Position numbers and translations under genes: made by a program. The notes under the pieces are model-generated. The model was not told the origin of the DNA. It saw only the letters and a program-made list of their open reading frames with translations, and ran no database searches. A stretch of 64,000 bases of DNA, taken from the NCBI GenBank assembly GCA_964496275.1, contig CAZBYL010000002.1, positions 1 through 64,000 of the forward strand, read 5' to 3'. Position 1 is the first letter of the stretch. Every line of letters starts with the position of its first letter. Source of the stretch: CAZBYL01 sp964496275 (lineage in GTDB: Bacteria > Synergistota > Synergistia > Synergistales > Synergistaceae). Below are positions 53,356-61,466 of the stretch, piece by piece.

Positions 53356-54360
53356 CTAGAAGTGTTTAATATTCAAATCCTCTTTGAGAGGGCGTGCAAA
53401 AAGTTCGCGAAGTATTTTTTCAGGCGATTCGTTTTCGTAGAGGATTCTGTATACGCCTTCGGCGAGTGGCATTTCGACGTTATATTTTTTGCTGTTCTGA
53501 ACTATTGCCTTGACAGTATATGCACCTTCAGCGACCTGGCCGAGCGCTTCCGCAGCTTCGCTCAAAGTCCTTCCTTCGCCTATGGCAAGCCCGAGACGGA
53601 AGTTTCTTGAGTGCATACTGTAGCATGTGACCATCAGGTCGCCGACTCCGGCAAGCCCCGAAAGTGTGAGGGGAGATGCTCCCATTCTGTGCCCGAACCT
53701 CATTATCTCGGCCAGACCGCGGCATGCAATTGCTGCCATTGCGTTATCTCCCAGTTTCATTGCTTTAGATATTCCTGCTGCGACTGCGTATATATTCTTA
53801 GTGGCTCCTCCCACCTCAAGCCCTACTACGTCGTCGGAGGTGTACACTCTGAAATTGTTTCCCGTCAATATTTTCTGCCAGCCGTCTGCTTCGCCCTCTG
53901 TCTTTGATGCCACGGCAACGGCGGTGGGGCAGCCTATCAGGACTTCTTCCGCATGGCTGGGCCCCGAGAGAGCGGAGTACGTGAAGTTTGGGCAGAGTTC
54001 CTCGTGAATTTTATGAAGCAGGTCGCCTGTCGTTATCTCGATGCCCTTTGCGAGATTCAGCATGTGAGCGCCCTTGTGTCCGCTCTTTTTAATTTTTTCG
54101 CAGACCTCTCTTTCAAACTGAGTCGGTATTGCCATTATCAACCGGTCTGAAAAATCAAGAGCTTCGGCTATGTCCATAGTGCATTTTATTTTGTCGCTCA
54201 ATACGGTATTCTGAAAGCAGAAGGTGTTGCGTCCGCAGGTGTTTATGGAATCAGACTGTTCTTTGTCTATAGTCCACATCAAGACAGAATTTCCCAAATC
54301 TGCAAGATGTGATGCCATTGCCGTTCCAAAACTGCCTGCGCCCAGTAGGGTAATATTCAT
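53356..54360 (-). CDS. gpsA: Glycerol-3-phosphate dehydrogenase [NAD(P)+]
   Basis: A 334-residue enzyme with the N-terminal Rossmann motif LLGAGSFGTAMASHLADLG, the LAKGIE stretch, and the catalytic EVGGATKNIYAVAAGISKAM motif. It makes sn-glycerol-3-phosphate for phospholipids. ATG 54360 follows GGAGGT at suitable spacing; an upstream frame extension runs into the queT promoter region. It is divergent from queT. Confidence 0.95.
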   Translation of the reverse strand: MNITLLGAGSFGTAMASHLADLGNSVLMWTIDKEQSDSINTCGRNTFCFQNTVLSDKIKCTMDIAEALDFSDRLIMAIPTQFEREVCEKIKKSGHKGAHMLNLAKGIEITTGDLLHKIHEELCPNFTYSALSGPSHAEEVLIGCPTAVAVASKTEGEADGWQKILTGNNFRVYTSDDVVGLEVGGATKNIYAVAAGISKAMKLGDNAMAAIACRGLAEIMRFGHRMGASPLTLSGLAGVGDLMVTCYSMHSRNFRLGLAIGEGRTLSEAAEALGQVAEGAYTVKAIVQNSKKYNVEMPLAEGVYRILYENESPEKILRELFARPLKEDLNIKHF

Positions 54361-54462
54361 AGAGGTGGACCTCCGTTCTATTTTTGTAGAAAATACTTGT
54401 TCATTATAGCTTTTGGGAGTGTATAATACCAACGTTGTTTGTGCAACTGAAAGGGGTTTTTG

Positions 54463-54969
54463 TTGTTGATTCACAAGATAGCTTTATCCGCGGTTATTGC
54501 CGCCCTCTACGCTTCTCTCACCATCCTTCTTGCTCCTATATCGTATGGGCCGGTGCAGTTTCGTATATCAGAGGCAATGACGCTCTTTCCTTTCCTGCTT
54601 CCGGAAGCTGTTCCCGGACTTTTTATAGGTTGTGTGATAGCTAATTTCTTCGGCGGGTTCGGAATAATAGACGTGGCGCTGGGAAGCGCCGCAACTCTGC
54701 TTGCCGCATGGGCAACCTATAAGATGCCCAACATGTGGCTTGCCGCTGTTCCCCCTGTACTGTTCAACGCCCTTATTGTAGGCGGATATCTTGCTTTTAT
54801 AACGGAGACTCCAACCCTTATTTCCATGCTCTATATCGGAGGAAGCGAGGCCGTTATATGTTTTGTGCTGGGCGTCCCACTGTGCAAGCTTATGAAAAAA
54901 TCAAAGGTTTTTGACGCTGTATTTATGGGCAAAAGGGAAAAAAGCCCTGGAGTCTGGGTCAAGAGATAG
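54463..54969 (+). CDS. queT: QueT-type ECF substrate-binding membrane protein (queuosine precursor)
   Basis: A 168-residue membrane protein with five or six hydrophobic segments and the family motif GPVQFRISEAMTLFPFL, plus GCVIANFFGGFGIIDVALGS. QueT proteins are S components of ECF transporters for queuosine precursors; the shared ECF ATPases and T component must be elsewhere. The start lies in three TTG codons (54460, 54463, 54466); AAAGGGG favours the second or third. TATAAT at 54422-54427 is a probable -10. I see no preQ1 riboswitch in the short leader. Confidence 0.85.
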   Translation: MLIHKIALSAVIAALYASLTILLAPISYGPVQFRISEAMTLFPFLLPEAVPGLFIGCVIANFFGGFGIIDVALGSAATLLAAWATYKMPNMWLAAVPPVLFNALIVGGYLAFITETPTLISMLYIGGSEAVICFVLGVPLCKLMKKSKVFDAVFMGKREKSPGVWVKR

Positions 54970-54986
54970 TTTTTCGCAGCTAAGAA

Positions 54987-55030
54987 CCCCGTAAAGCCGC
55001 AGTATGAGCTGCGCTTTACGGGATTTTTTT
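54987..55030. terminator. Bidirectional terminator
   Basis: CCCGTAAAGCCGCAG (54988-55002) pairs with CTGCGCTTTACGGG (55009-55022), then ATTTTTTT, between convergent queT and the lysE-like gene. Confidence 0.85.
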
Positions 55031-55058
55031 ATAGGCATTGTCAAAAGTATATCCTGAT

Positions 55059-55688
55059 TTATTGCTGTTTTCTGAATGTCTTGACTCCGAATAGAATGAG
55101 CACCGCGCCAACGACTATATTCATTCCCCTTATCGCTGCATCGGGAAGGAAGCTGCTTGTGAGCGTCCCCGCTGCAGCGACAATATTCATGCAGACCAGA
55201 GTGGAGAATATTGCACCCAGGCCATAGATGTGAATGTCCCTTTTGCTCATGTTGTCCTCTGTGAGTTTTGCAGAAAAAATGCCTGCCCAAAATACTATAG
55301 TGAGTGGGCTTGATATCGCCAATATGAAGCAGTACACAAAGGCGCTGTCTGCCGTGTGCTCCGCTGAAATGTCAAAGCCGGGGATAAGGTTGATTCCGAA
55401 AGCTCCGAGGATAGCTGCTGCTCCGAATATCCAAAGCACGATTGCCCCGAAATATTTCAGATACATTTTGCCCGTCTTGCTCCTGTCAAGCAGGGTTCCG
55501 ACTCCCCAGATCGCGGCCGCCACACATACGAGATCCGCCAGGGTTACGCCCAGAACCGCGCCTTCGGCAGACCAAATGCCCGAAGCTGCGGCGGTCTGAA
55601 ATATAAACAAACTTACGGGACCGACAGCCGCCTGCAATATAAGCCCGAATTTAAATCCGCTCAGGAAAGTCTTGTACATAACATTCAC
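55059..55688 (-). CDS. LysE/RhtB-family exporter
   Basis: A 209-residue inner-membrane protein with about six transmembrane segments and the N-terminal LILQAAVGPVSLFIFQTAAASG, typical of LysE/RhtB amino-acid exporters (PGP-type motif as VGPVS). It may export an amino acid in this amino-acid fermenter. The start is Met 55688 or 55679. It is a single gene with no close partner. Confidence 0.87.
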   Translation of the reverse strand: MNVMYKTFLSGFKFGLILQAAVGPVSLFIFQTAAASGIWSAEGAVLGVTLADLVCVAAAIWGVGTLLDRSKTGKMYLKYFGAIVLWIFGAAAILGAFGINLIPGFDISAEHTADSAFVYCFILAISSPLTIVFWAGIFSAKLTEDNMSKRDIHIYGLGAIFSTLVCMNIVAAAGTLTSSFLPDAAIRGMNIVVGAVLILFGVKTFRKQQ

Positions 55689-55728
55689 TCCCGCAGTTTG
55701 ATGTATGCAATTGATTATAACAGCACCG

Positions 55729-55766
55729 GTGAAAATAAAAAACGGCAGCGCCGAAGCACTGCCGTT
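55729..55766 (-). terminator. Terminator of the AOR operon
   Basis: On the minus strand AACGGCAG and CTGCCGTT (55741-55748 and 55759-55766) form a hairpin followed by TTTTATTTTC. Confidence 0.8.
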
Positions 55767-55790
55767 TGATGCTGCGCCGGGCGGAGCAGT

Positions 55791-55988
55791 TTAACCTCCG
55801 CTTATGTTGTGTATTACCTGAACATCAGCGCCGTCAGGGATTTTGCGCGTAGGGTACTCTCTCTTGTCTACTACGGAGTCGTTTATCCACACGGCAATCA
55901 TCTTAAACGTAAATTTCTCACGTTTAAGGAGTTCGTCTACTGTCATTCCCTCTTCCCAGGGCGCTTCGGTTCCGTTTACTTTGATCAT
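55791..55988 (-). CDS. ThiS/MoaD-like sulfur-carrier protein
   Basis: A 65-residue ubiquitin-fold protein ending in the essential Gly-Gly (HNISGG), with MIKVNGTEAPWEEGMTVDELL at the N-terminus. Position 14 bases behind the aldehyde ferredoxin oxidoreductase gene suggests a role in making its tungsto- or molybdopterin, as with MoaD-like proteins beside AOR genes; thiamine synthesis is the alternative. No activating enzyme gene is near. Confidence 0.88.
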   Translation of the reverse strand: MIKVNGTEAPWEEGMTVDELLKREKFTFKMIAVWINDSVVDKREYPTRKIPDGADVQVIHNISGG

Positions 55989-56002
55989 GCTTTTTATTAG
56001 TC

Positions 56003-58183
56003 CTAGAATTCGTCTTCAGGCTTGAGATGTTTGTTCAGCAGCTCGATAACATCCGGGTAGTCCAAACCGAGGCGTTTTACTGTTTCGAGAGTCGGAATGC
56101 CGTTCTTGTTCCAGCCGCGGCGCTTGTAAACTGCCATCTTAAGCTCCTGCCACTGTCCGCGGCGATACTTCTGGAGCAGCTCTATCTTTTCCTTAACGGA
56201 AAGTCCCTCTATATCAACTCCGAACTCCTTGAGTCTGCCGTCGAAGTAGTCGGGACGCTCGTTCCATTCGTCCTCCCACACAGGGCCGAGGCCTCTGTCC
56301 GGTGCGTGATGGTGCTCTGATGTTCCTTTGCCCATACGCAGATTGAATATGCGTTCAAAGTTGTAGACCTTCTCCGACTGCAGGATAAGCCCCTCTCTGT
56401 CGAGCGGCTTGCCCGTTATCGCCGTGTAAATATCGAGGTAGTTCTGAAGATGTTCGGGTATCTTAGCCGCTTCTATCCCCTTGTTGCGAAGTCCGTTGTC
56501 AGCGGGTTCAATGTCGTTCCAAGGCAGTTTGCAGAGCCCCTGAAGCGAGAACCACAGACGGAAGTTCGGGAAGTAGAAGAGAGCTTCTGCCTTGTCTTCG
56601 TACGTCGGGAGCTGCTTATTGACCATGTCCATGAAGATGAGCCATGCTTCGTCGTGCTGGGGGCCCTTGAGTGTGAGGAAGTAGCCGCCCCACTGAGCGA
56701 TGGATTCCTGGCAGCGGTACTCGGAAGCTTCAAGCCCCATGCACTCCATGCCTATTCTCTTCATGACAGCGAAATCTGCGCCGAAATGCTCTGCGAAATA
56801 TTCTCTTGCTTCCGCTATGCCATGTCCGCAGGCTATCGCGAAATCATCAGACCCGTGGGCAATGCGGTGGATGAGTTCCATAATATCTTTTTTATTGCCG
56901 AAGTTGAGTTCAAGCCCGTTTGTATTTTCCTTGCTGATAAGTCCGAGCTCGTAGCACTCGCAGATAAACGCTATGCCTGTGCCCAGCGAGATTGTGTCAA
57001 GTCCGTAGTGGTCTGCATAGAAGTTTGCTTCGATTGTCCAAAGAGGGTCGAAGATCCCTATGTTCGAGCCGAGTCCCGCCGCTGTTTCATACTCGGGACC
57101 GTCAACAATGACTTCCTTGCCCTTCCACGGACCTGTCTGCAGCGGGAAATGGTCTACGGCTTTGGCGCAGGCGAGGGAGCAGCCATACCAGCAGCCGTCC
57201 GCCATGCCCTGTGTGAAAAGCTTTGTATATGCCGTGGAGCTTACGTTGTCGATATCCTTGTGACGACCGTACTTGTAGTTGTTGACTGGAAGCAGAGTGT
57301 AGTCGTCCATGACTTCCATAAGGTGAGCCGTGCCGACGGCGCGCATCTTGCACTGCTTGTCGTCGTTGTCATGTATGCGCTTATGGAGGGTCGCTCCTGC
57401 CTTCTGAATCACGGAAATATCAACGGGGTCGTTCTCAAGTCCGGTGAACTTTGTGCGCTTAACGACAATCGCCACGATGTTCTTATTACAAAGTACCGTG
57501 CCGCCGCCGCCGCGCCCCGCCTGCTTGAGACGCACTGCCTTGCGGCGAACGTCATAGAAGCTGAAATTCATACCTGCCCAGTAGCTTGTTCTTGCTGCTA
57601 TGCCGGAAGAAATTACGGATATTGTCTTTTTGTCGTCGTCATCCTTGGCAAAGTATTCGTGCAGCTCTTCCGAAACGTAGTAGGCATTGATGTCTTCGAG
57701 AGTCGATTCAAAAACCTGAACTTTATTATTGTCTCCGTCTATAAACAGAACAACGGGTCTGTCCGCTTTGCCCTGAACTTCCAATGCGTCGAAGCCGGAG
57801 AATTTGAGGAACGGAGCAAAATAACCGCCCGCGTTGCTGTTATATGTCTGCTTTGTCGCGGGCGAGAGGAAAACAGAGTAGCACTTGCCTGCGCCCGGAT
57901 ACTGAGTGATTCCGCAGAATGGGCCTCCCGCGATAACCATCTCGTTTTCGGGGTCATCCCACTTTGTGGTCTCGCTTACCGCATTCCAGAGAAGGCGCAG
58001 TCCGAATCCGCGTCCGCCGGTGAACTTTTCTATCATGTCTTCCGATACGGGGCGTTTTTCGAAAGAATACTTGCCGTCTTTATTGCCGAGTCCGATGTAC
58101 AGGGTCTCTTTGGCATAGCCGTGATGAATCTTCGCAGGTTCAAACGACCACTCTGTCAAAAGCTTCATAGGTTTCATTTCCAT
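56003..58183 (-). CDS. Aldehyde ferredoxin oxidoreductase family enzyme
   Basis: A 726-residue tungsten/molybdenum enzyme of the AOR/YdhV family. The N-terminal domain has FTGGRGFGLRLLWNAV and AGGPFCGITQYPGAGKC, with NSNAGGYFAPFLKFSGFDAL for pterin binding. Cluster-ligand cysteines lie in DGCWYGCSLACAKAV (C-x3-C-x3-C, unlike the usual C-x2-C-x3-C), and a later Cys in SLQGLCKLPWND. It is longer than classical AOR (about 605). It would interconvert acids and aldehydes with ferredoxin. ATG 58183 follows GGAGGCG by 7 bases. It lies between a polyferredoxin gene and a ThiS-like gene. Confidence 0.92.
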   Translation of the reverse strand: MEMKPMKLLTEWSFEPAKIHHGYAKETLYIGLGNKDGKYSFEKRPVSEDMIEKFTGGRGFGLRLLWNAVSETTKWDDPENEMVIAGGPFCGITQYPGAGKCYSVFLSPATKQTYNSNAGGYFAPFLKFSGFDALEVQGKADRPVVLFIDGDNNKVQVFESTLEDINAYYVSEELHEYFAKDDDDKKTISVISSGIAARTSYWAGMNFSFYDVRRKAVRLKQAGRGGGGTVLCNKNIVAIVVKRTKFTGLENDPVDISVIQKAGATLHKRIHDNDDKQCKMRAVGTAHLMEVMDDYTLLPVNNYKYGRHKDIDNVSSTAYTKLFTQGMADGCWYGCSLACAKAVDHFPLQTGPWKGKEVIVDGPEYETAAGLGSNIGIFDPLWTIEANFYADHYGLDTISLGTGIAFICECYELGLISKENTNGLELNFGNKKDIMELIHRIAHGSDDFAIACGHGIAEAREYFAEHFGADFAVMKRIGMECMGLEASEYRCQESIAQWGGYFLTLKGPQHDEAWLIFMDMVNKQLPTYEDKAEALFYFPNFRLWFSLQGLCKLPWNDIEPADNGLRNKGIEAAKIPEHLQNYLDIYTAITGKPLDREGLILQSEKVYNFERIFNLRMGKGTSEHHHAPDRGLGPVWEDEWNERPDYFDGRLKEFGVDIEGLSVKEKIELLQKYRRGQWQELKMAVYKRRGWNKNGIPTLETVKRLGLDYPDVIELLNKHLKPEDEF

Positions 58184-58199
58184 CTGTATTCGCCTCCAA

Positions 58200-58589
58200 C
58201 TACTTCGCTTCCAGAATTTGAAGTGCGCCGGTCGGGCACTTCCTTGCACATGCGCCGCACGCTATGCACTTGAACGGTTCCGTCTGCTTCGCTCCGTCAA
58301 AGAACATACTTGCCGACGGGCAGAAGCCCACGCACATAAGGCATGAGGTGCACTTGTCCTTGCGGATCTGGACAACGCCGTTTGCATCGCGAACCAGAGC
58401 CTCCGTAGGACATACACCTATACATGCACCGCACTGCGAACAGATATTGAAGTTTGGAAATCCGGCAACATTTTCTACCTTAACACGTGAAAGGTCCTGT
58501 GAATCCTCTTTGAACCACATTGTGGAACAGACGGACATACACTCGCCGCACTGCACGCATTTCTCTGCGTTAACCTGCATTACCTTCAC
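58200..58589 (-). CDS. Polyferredoxin partner of the AOR enzyme (AorA/YdhY-like)
   Basis: A 129-residue protein with four 4Fe-4S cysteine groups: CVQCGECMSVC, CSQCGACIGVCPT, CTSCLMCVGFCPS and CIACGACARKCPT. It is the likely electron-transfer subunit for the AOR-family enzyme encoded 16 bases downstream, as in AorAB-type and YdhV/YdhY pairs. GTG 58589 follows GGGGGGA by 8 bases. It is the first gene of the operon. Confidence 0.9.
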   Translation of the reverse strand: MKVMQVNAEKCVQCGECMSVCSTMWFKEDSQDLSRVKVENVAGFPNFNICSQCGACIGVCPTEALVRDANGVVQIRKDKCTSCLMCVGFCPSASMFFDGAKQTEPFKCIACGACARKCPTGALQILEAK

Positions 58590-58806
58590 ACAAAATCCCC
58601 CCTGAATATGCTAAATATAGACCGTCATACCAAAATATGACAGCCACTCCCCAGTAATGAAATTCTATCACATATTTATCCTTATTGTTTATTAAAAACA
58701 ACGAAAACTAACCTATGATATGTATTTTGTTCATTTTTGTTCACAGACACTGCCGCTGACAGAATGCAGTTGTCTTAAAATTATTTGACCTCTCTGAAAA
58801 AAACAG
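58590..58806. other. Divergent intergenic region, AOR operon and argG leader
   Basis: AT-rich sequence between the polyferredoxin gene (minus) and the argG promoter (plus). It contains runs such as TTTGTTCATTTTTGTTCA (a near-direct repeat of TTTGTTCA near 58726-58743) but no certain site. It must hold the minus-strand promoter. Confidence 0.4.
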
Positions 58807-58834
58807 TTGACAGAATTGCGTTACATGGTATGAT
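58807..58834 (+). promoter_or_regulatory. argG leader promoter
   Basis: A perfect TTGACA (58807-58812) and TATGAT (58829-58834) are separated by 16 bases. Transcription should start near 58841, about 430 bases ahead of argG. Confidence 0.85.
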
Positions 58835-58879
58835 ACCCACCAAGATTTACGGAAGAGATATCGAAAGGAGGCTGGAATC

Positions 58880-58993
58880 GTGGATTTTGCATCTGTCAAA
58901 CGAGTAAGACGTATACGACGAATCGACCGCGTTGCGCATATTATATTGTGCGATGACGGGGATATGGATTCGATTACTCGGCGACAGAGATAA
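58880..58993 (+). CDS. Putative arginine-rich leader peptide of argG
   Basis: A 37-codon frame begins with GTG at 58880, 8 bases after a strong AAAGGAGG (58864-58871), and ends with TAA at 58991. The peptide would begin MDFASVKRVRRIRRIDRVA and contain 9 arginines: six in codons 8-17 (CGA, AGA, CGT, CGA, CGA, CGC) and three just before the stop (CGG, CGA, AGA). It lies in the argG leader, and its second half overlaps the 5-prime arm of the T-box stem I, ending exactly where the apical hairpin begins. This is the layout expected for ribosome-mediated sensing of arginine. The ribosome site and the enrichment are seen; translation and role are inference. Confidence 0.55.
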   Translation: MDFASVKRVRRIRRIDRVAHIILCDDGDMDSITRRQR

Positions 58994-59208
58994 AGCGTCA
59001 TTGGCTGAAAGCGCTTTTCGCATGTAAAATCGAGATTCTCGCACCCCTGAGCTGAATTCTGAAGAAAGAGTTGTTCTCGAGTAGGAATTCCGGTAGTTTT
59101 CCGACAAAAACGAACCAAGTGGGCGTACATACGTCAACGAGGGTGGTACCGCGGGTAAATTTACTCGTCCCTCTTCTCCGCCAGGAGAAGAGGGACGAGT
59201 TTTTTTTA
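58956..59208 (+). ncRNA. T-box riboswitch, probable tRNA-Arg specificity, upstream of argG
   Basis: The T-box core AGGGTGGTACCGCG (59140-59153) is exact, with TGGT pairing to an ACCA tRNA end. Stem I can be drawn from GGGG (58958-58961)/CCCC (59044-59047), TCGATT (58970-58975)/AATCGA (59028-59033) and the apical AAGCG/CGCTT (58993-58997/59012-59016), with an AGAGA motif at 58986-58990. Reading back from the conserved TGAG (59048-59051), the specifier position holds CGC (59040-59042) followed by A, aligned as in glyQS (GGC-A-4 bases-TGAG). CGC is an arginine codon, fitting argG. The antiterminator pairs ACGAG (59137-59141) with CTCGT (59164-59168). Confidence 0.88.
59164..59208 (+). terminator. 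T-box attenuator terminator
   Basis: CTCGTCCCTCTTCTCC (59164-59179) pairs perfectly with 59184-59199 around GCCA and is followed by nine T. Its 5-prime arm is shared with the antiterminator, so the two folds exclude each other. Confidence 0.95.
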
Positions 59209-59271
59209 TATCAAAATCCTTGATGAGGATAAAAATAACAAAAAAAGAATAAATTTTAGGAGGAGTTTCAA

Positions 59272-60531
59272 ATGACAACAGCAAAAAAAGGTAAGGTAGT
59301 ACTTGCGTACAGCGGCGGACTTGACACATCGGTAGCAATCCCTTGGCTCCACGACCAGGGTTACGAAGTAGTCACACTGACAATGAATGTTGGACAGCAG
59401 GCCGATAACCTTGTTGAGATAAAGCAGAAGGCATACGAAGTCGGAGCGGAAAAAGCCTATGTCGTGGACCTTCGTGAAGCATTTGTAGACACATTTGTGT
59501 GGCCGGCTCTTAAAGCCAACGCGATGTATCAGGGAGTGTACCCTCTGAACTCAGCTCTCTCCCGCCCGATGATCTCCCAGGCGATGATTTGGTGCGCGGA
59601 GAAAGAAGGCGCGGTTGCGGTTGCACATGGCTGCACCGGCAAGGGACAGGACCAGGTTCGTATGGAGGTCTGCTGCAACGCGCTGAATCCTGACATTGAA
59701 GTCCTTGCACCTGTCCGTGACTGGGGCTTCACAAGAGAAGAAGAGATGGACTACGCGACCGCTCATAACGTTCCCGTTCCCACAACACGCAAGAGCCCCT
59801 ACAGCCTTGACGACAACCTTTGGGGACGTTCCATCGAGTGCGGCATACTCGAAGATCCGTGGAATGAGCCGCCCGCAGACGCCTACGCTCTCACCGCCGA
59901 CCCCAAAGAAGCGCCGGATGAGGAAGTCACGGTAGAAATAACATTTGAAGCAGGTATCCCCGTCGCCATAAACGGCAAGAAAATGGGAAGCATCGAGCTT
60001 ATCGACTTCATGAACAAAACAGCCGGAGCCGCAGGATACGGAAGAATAGACGTAATCGAGGACAGACTCGTCGGATTTAAGAGCCGTGAAGTGTATGAGT
60101 GCCCCGGTGCGCTCGCACTTATCGCCGCTCACAAAAAACTCGAAGCCATCACGCTTTCAAAAGACACTCTTAAGACAAAGAAAGAGCTTGAAGTGAGATT
60201 TGCGGAAATGGCATACGAAGGCTATTGGTTCTCGCCCCTCATGGAAGCTGTGCAGGCATTTATGGACACAACGCAGAAAACGGTAAACGGAACAGTCAGA
60301 ATGAAGTTCTACAAAGGCAACGCCATAATCAACGGAATGAAATCCGACACCTCCGTTTACAGCAAAGAACTTGCCACCTATTCGGCAGGAGACATTTTCG
60401 ACCAGTCAGCATCAGTGGGATTCATAAAGATCTGGGGAATGCCCATTAAGACATGGAGACAGAAGCACAAGGAAAAGAACATAAATCCGATAGATAGTCT
60501 GATAGTAGCCAAAGGAAAAGAAGCCTACTAA
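59272..60531 (+). CDS. argG: Argininosuccinate synthase
   Basis: A 419-residue enzyme with the N-type ATP pyrophosphatase loop LAYSGGLDTSVAIPWL, GCTGKGQDQVRMEV and RKSPYSLDDNLWGRSIECG. It joins citrulline and aspartate with ATP to make argininosuccinate, the penultimate step of arginine synthesis. AGGAGGAG precedes the ATG. It is expressed from a long leader with a T-box and a possible leader peptide, both pointing to arginine control. argH is not adjacent. Confidence 0.97.
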   Translation: MTTAKKGKVVLAYSGGLDTSVAIPWLHDQGYEVVTLTMNVGQQADNLVEIKQKAYEVGAEKAYVVDLREAFVDTFVWPALKANAMYQGVYPLNSALSRPMISQAMIWCAEKEGAVAVAHGCTGKGQDQVRMEVCCNALNPDIEVLAPVRDWGFTREEEMDYATAHNVPVPTTRKSPYSLDDNLWGRSIECGILEDPWNEPPADAYALTADPKEAPDEEVTVEITFEAGIPVAINGKKMGSIELIDFMNKTAGAAGYGRIDVIEDRLVGFKSREVYECPGALALIAAHKKLEAITLSKDTLKTKKELEVRFAEMAYEGYWFSPLMEAVQAFMDTTQKTVNGTVRMKFYKGNAIINGMKSDTSVYSKELATYSAGDIFDQSASVGFIKIWGMPIKTWRQKHKEKNINPIDSLIVAKGKEAY

Positions 60532-60537
60532 AAATAG

Positions 60538-60659
60538 CCGCGGATTATATGCACCGTTCGCGTCACAGAGAGACAGTGTATGAGGCTCCGACGTATGGGT
60601 ATACGCCTGCGCCCCCTACCCTGTCTCCCTGTTTAGCGTCCGGCACATCTAATCCGCGG
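60538..60659 (+). ncRNA. Structured RNA-like element, copy A
   Basis: A 122-base element. The outer stem CCGCGGATTA (60538-60547) pairs with TAATCCGCGG (60650-60659) and continues, after a T/C mismatch, with ATG/CAT. P2 pairs 60565-60576 with 60621-60632 (12 base pairs, one mismatch). An inner hairpin CGTAT-GGGT-ATACG lies at 60592-60605. GATTATATGCACC and CACATCTAATC are shared with copy B at 62408. No family name is known to me. Confidence 0.65.
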
Positions 60660-60710
60660 ATGCTGTGTTTGTGTGTAATTTTGCGGACTTGAAAGCATAA
60701 CGACAACATC

Positions 60711-60765
60711 ATGACCCCCGAAGAGCGCGCGAGATATTGTTTCGCTCTCTTCGGGGGTCATTTTA
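60711..60765. terminator. Bidirectional terminator between argG and gntR
   Basis: ATGACCCCCGAAGAG (60711-60725) pairs with CTCTTCGGGGGTCAT (60747-60761), followed by TTTTAT; convergent genes. Confidence 0.85.
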
Positions 60766-60789
60766 TGAATATCATATTATATAGTAGCT

Positions 60790-61440
60790 TTATTCCGTTC
60801 TCAGGGATTCCATCGTGAGCTTGACGTGGTTTGTCATCAGTCTGATGCACTCTTCCTCATCGTGTTCTTCCAGTGCTTTCAGAATATTTATGTGCTCCTC
60901 AAGGCTGGGGTTATCATCAAAATCGAAGAACGACTCAAAGAACAGTGCTTGGACAAAAGTCCTTGAGAGAATGTTTTTTATATAATCAAAAAGTGCCGTG
61001 TTGCCGGAAGACTCAGCAATAATGAGATGGAACTCGTCATTTACTTTAAGATACGCTTCGAGATCTCTTTCTTCAAATGTTTTTTTCTCTGCATCAATCT
61101 GTTCCTGAAGCATACAGAGCTGCAGCGGCGTGATTCTGTTTGCGGCTTTTCTTATCGCAAGAACTTCAAGATACTCGCGAACTTCGTATGTGTCTATTAT
61201 CTCTTCTCTTGACGGAGACGCAAGGCAAGCGCCCCAGCCCGGTTTTATCTGGACAAGTCCCTCATTCTCGAGCCGCCTCAGCGCCTCTCTGACGGGAGTC
61301 CTGCTCACGGCAAATTCCTTTGCGATGGCGATTTCCGGCAGCCTTTGTCCGATTGCGAGCCTTTTTTCGAAAATATGTTTTCTGATCTGCCTGTAGACGT
61401 AGTCAGATGCTGTTTCCGTCTGAATGTGCTGCAGTTCCAT
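60790..61440 (-). CDS. GntR/FadR-family (FCD) transcriptional regulator
   Basis: A 216-residue regulator with the GntR winged helix (VYRQIRKHIFEKRLAIGQRL, AVSRTPVREALRRLENEGLV) and a C-terminal all-helical FCD ligand domain containing the metal/ligand residues in DEFHLIIAESSGN and HVKLTMESL. It is divergent from the SDR dehydrogenase gene and probably controls it and the gcvPA-like gene. AAGGAGAG precedes the ATG. A perfect TGTATACA lies 27 bases upstream of its start. Confidence 0.93.
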   Translation of the reverse strand: MELQHIQTETASDYVYRQIRKHIFEKRLAIGQRLPEIAIAKEFAVSRTPVREALRRLENEGLVQIKPGWGACLASPSREEIIDTYEVREYLEVLAIRKAANRITPLQLCMLQEQIDAEKKTFEERDLEAYLKVNDEFHLIIAESSGNTALFDYIKNILSRTFVQALFFESFFDFDDNPSLEEHINILKALEEHDEEECIRLMTNHVKLTMESLRTE

Positions 61441-61466
61441 GCTGAGGACTCTCCTTTATGTACAGT

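Noticed and set aside
54361..54462. Possible preQ1 riboswitch upstream of queT
   Set aside because: The leader after the -10 element is only about 30 bases and lacks the C-rich loop and A-rich tail of preQ1 classes; just a small GTTG/CAAC hairpin is seen.
56450..58273. 607-codon plus-strand ORF antisense to the AOR gene
   Set aside because: It lies entirely opposite a gene with clear family motifs; long antisense frames arise from codon bias. No ribosome site or known domain.
58847..59338. 163-codon minus-strand ORF across the argG leader
   Set aside because: It runs through the T-box and terminator on the wrong strand and has no ribosome site; the plus-strand leader frame is better supported.
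60538..60659. tRNA or plain terminator reading of element A
   Set aside because: No cloverleaf, no CCA-type end and no long T-run; the match to element B with conserved loops fits neither.
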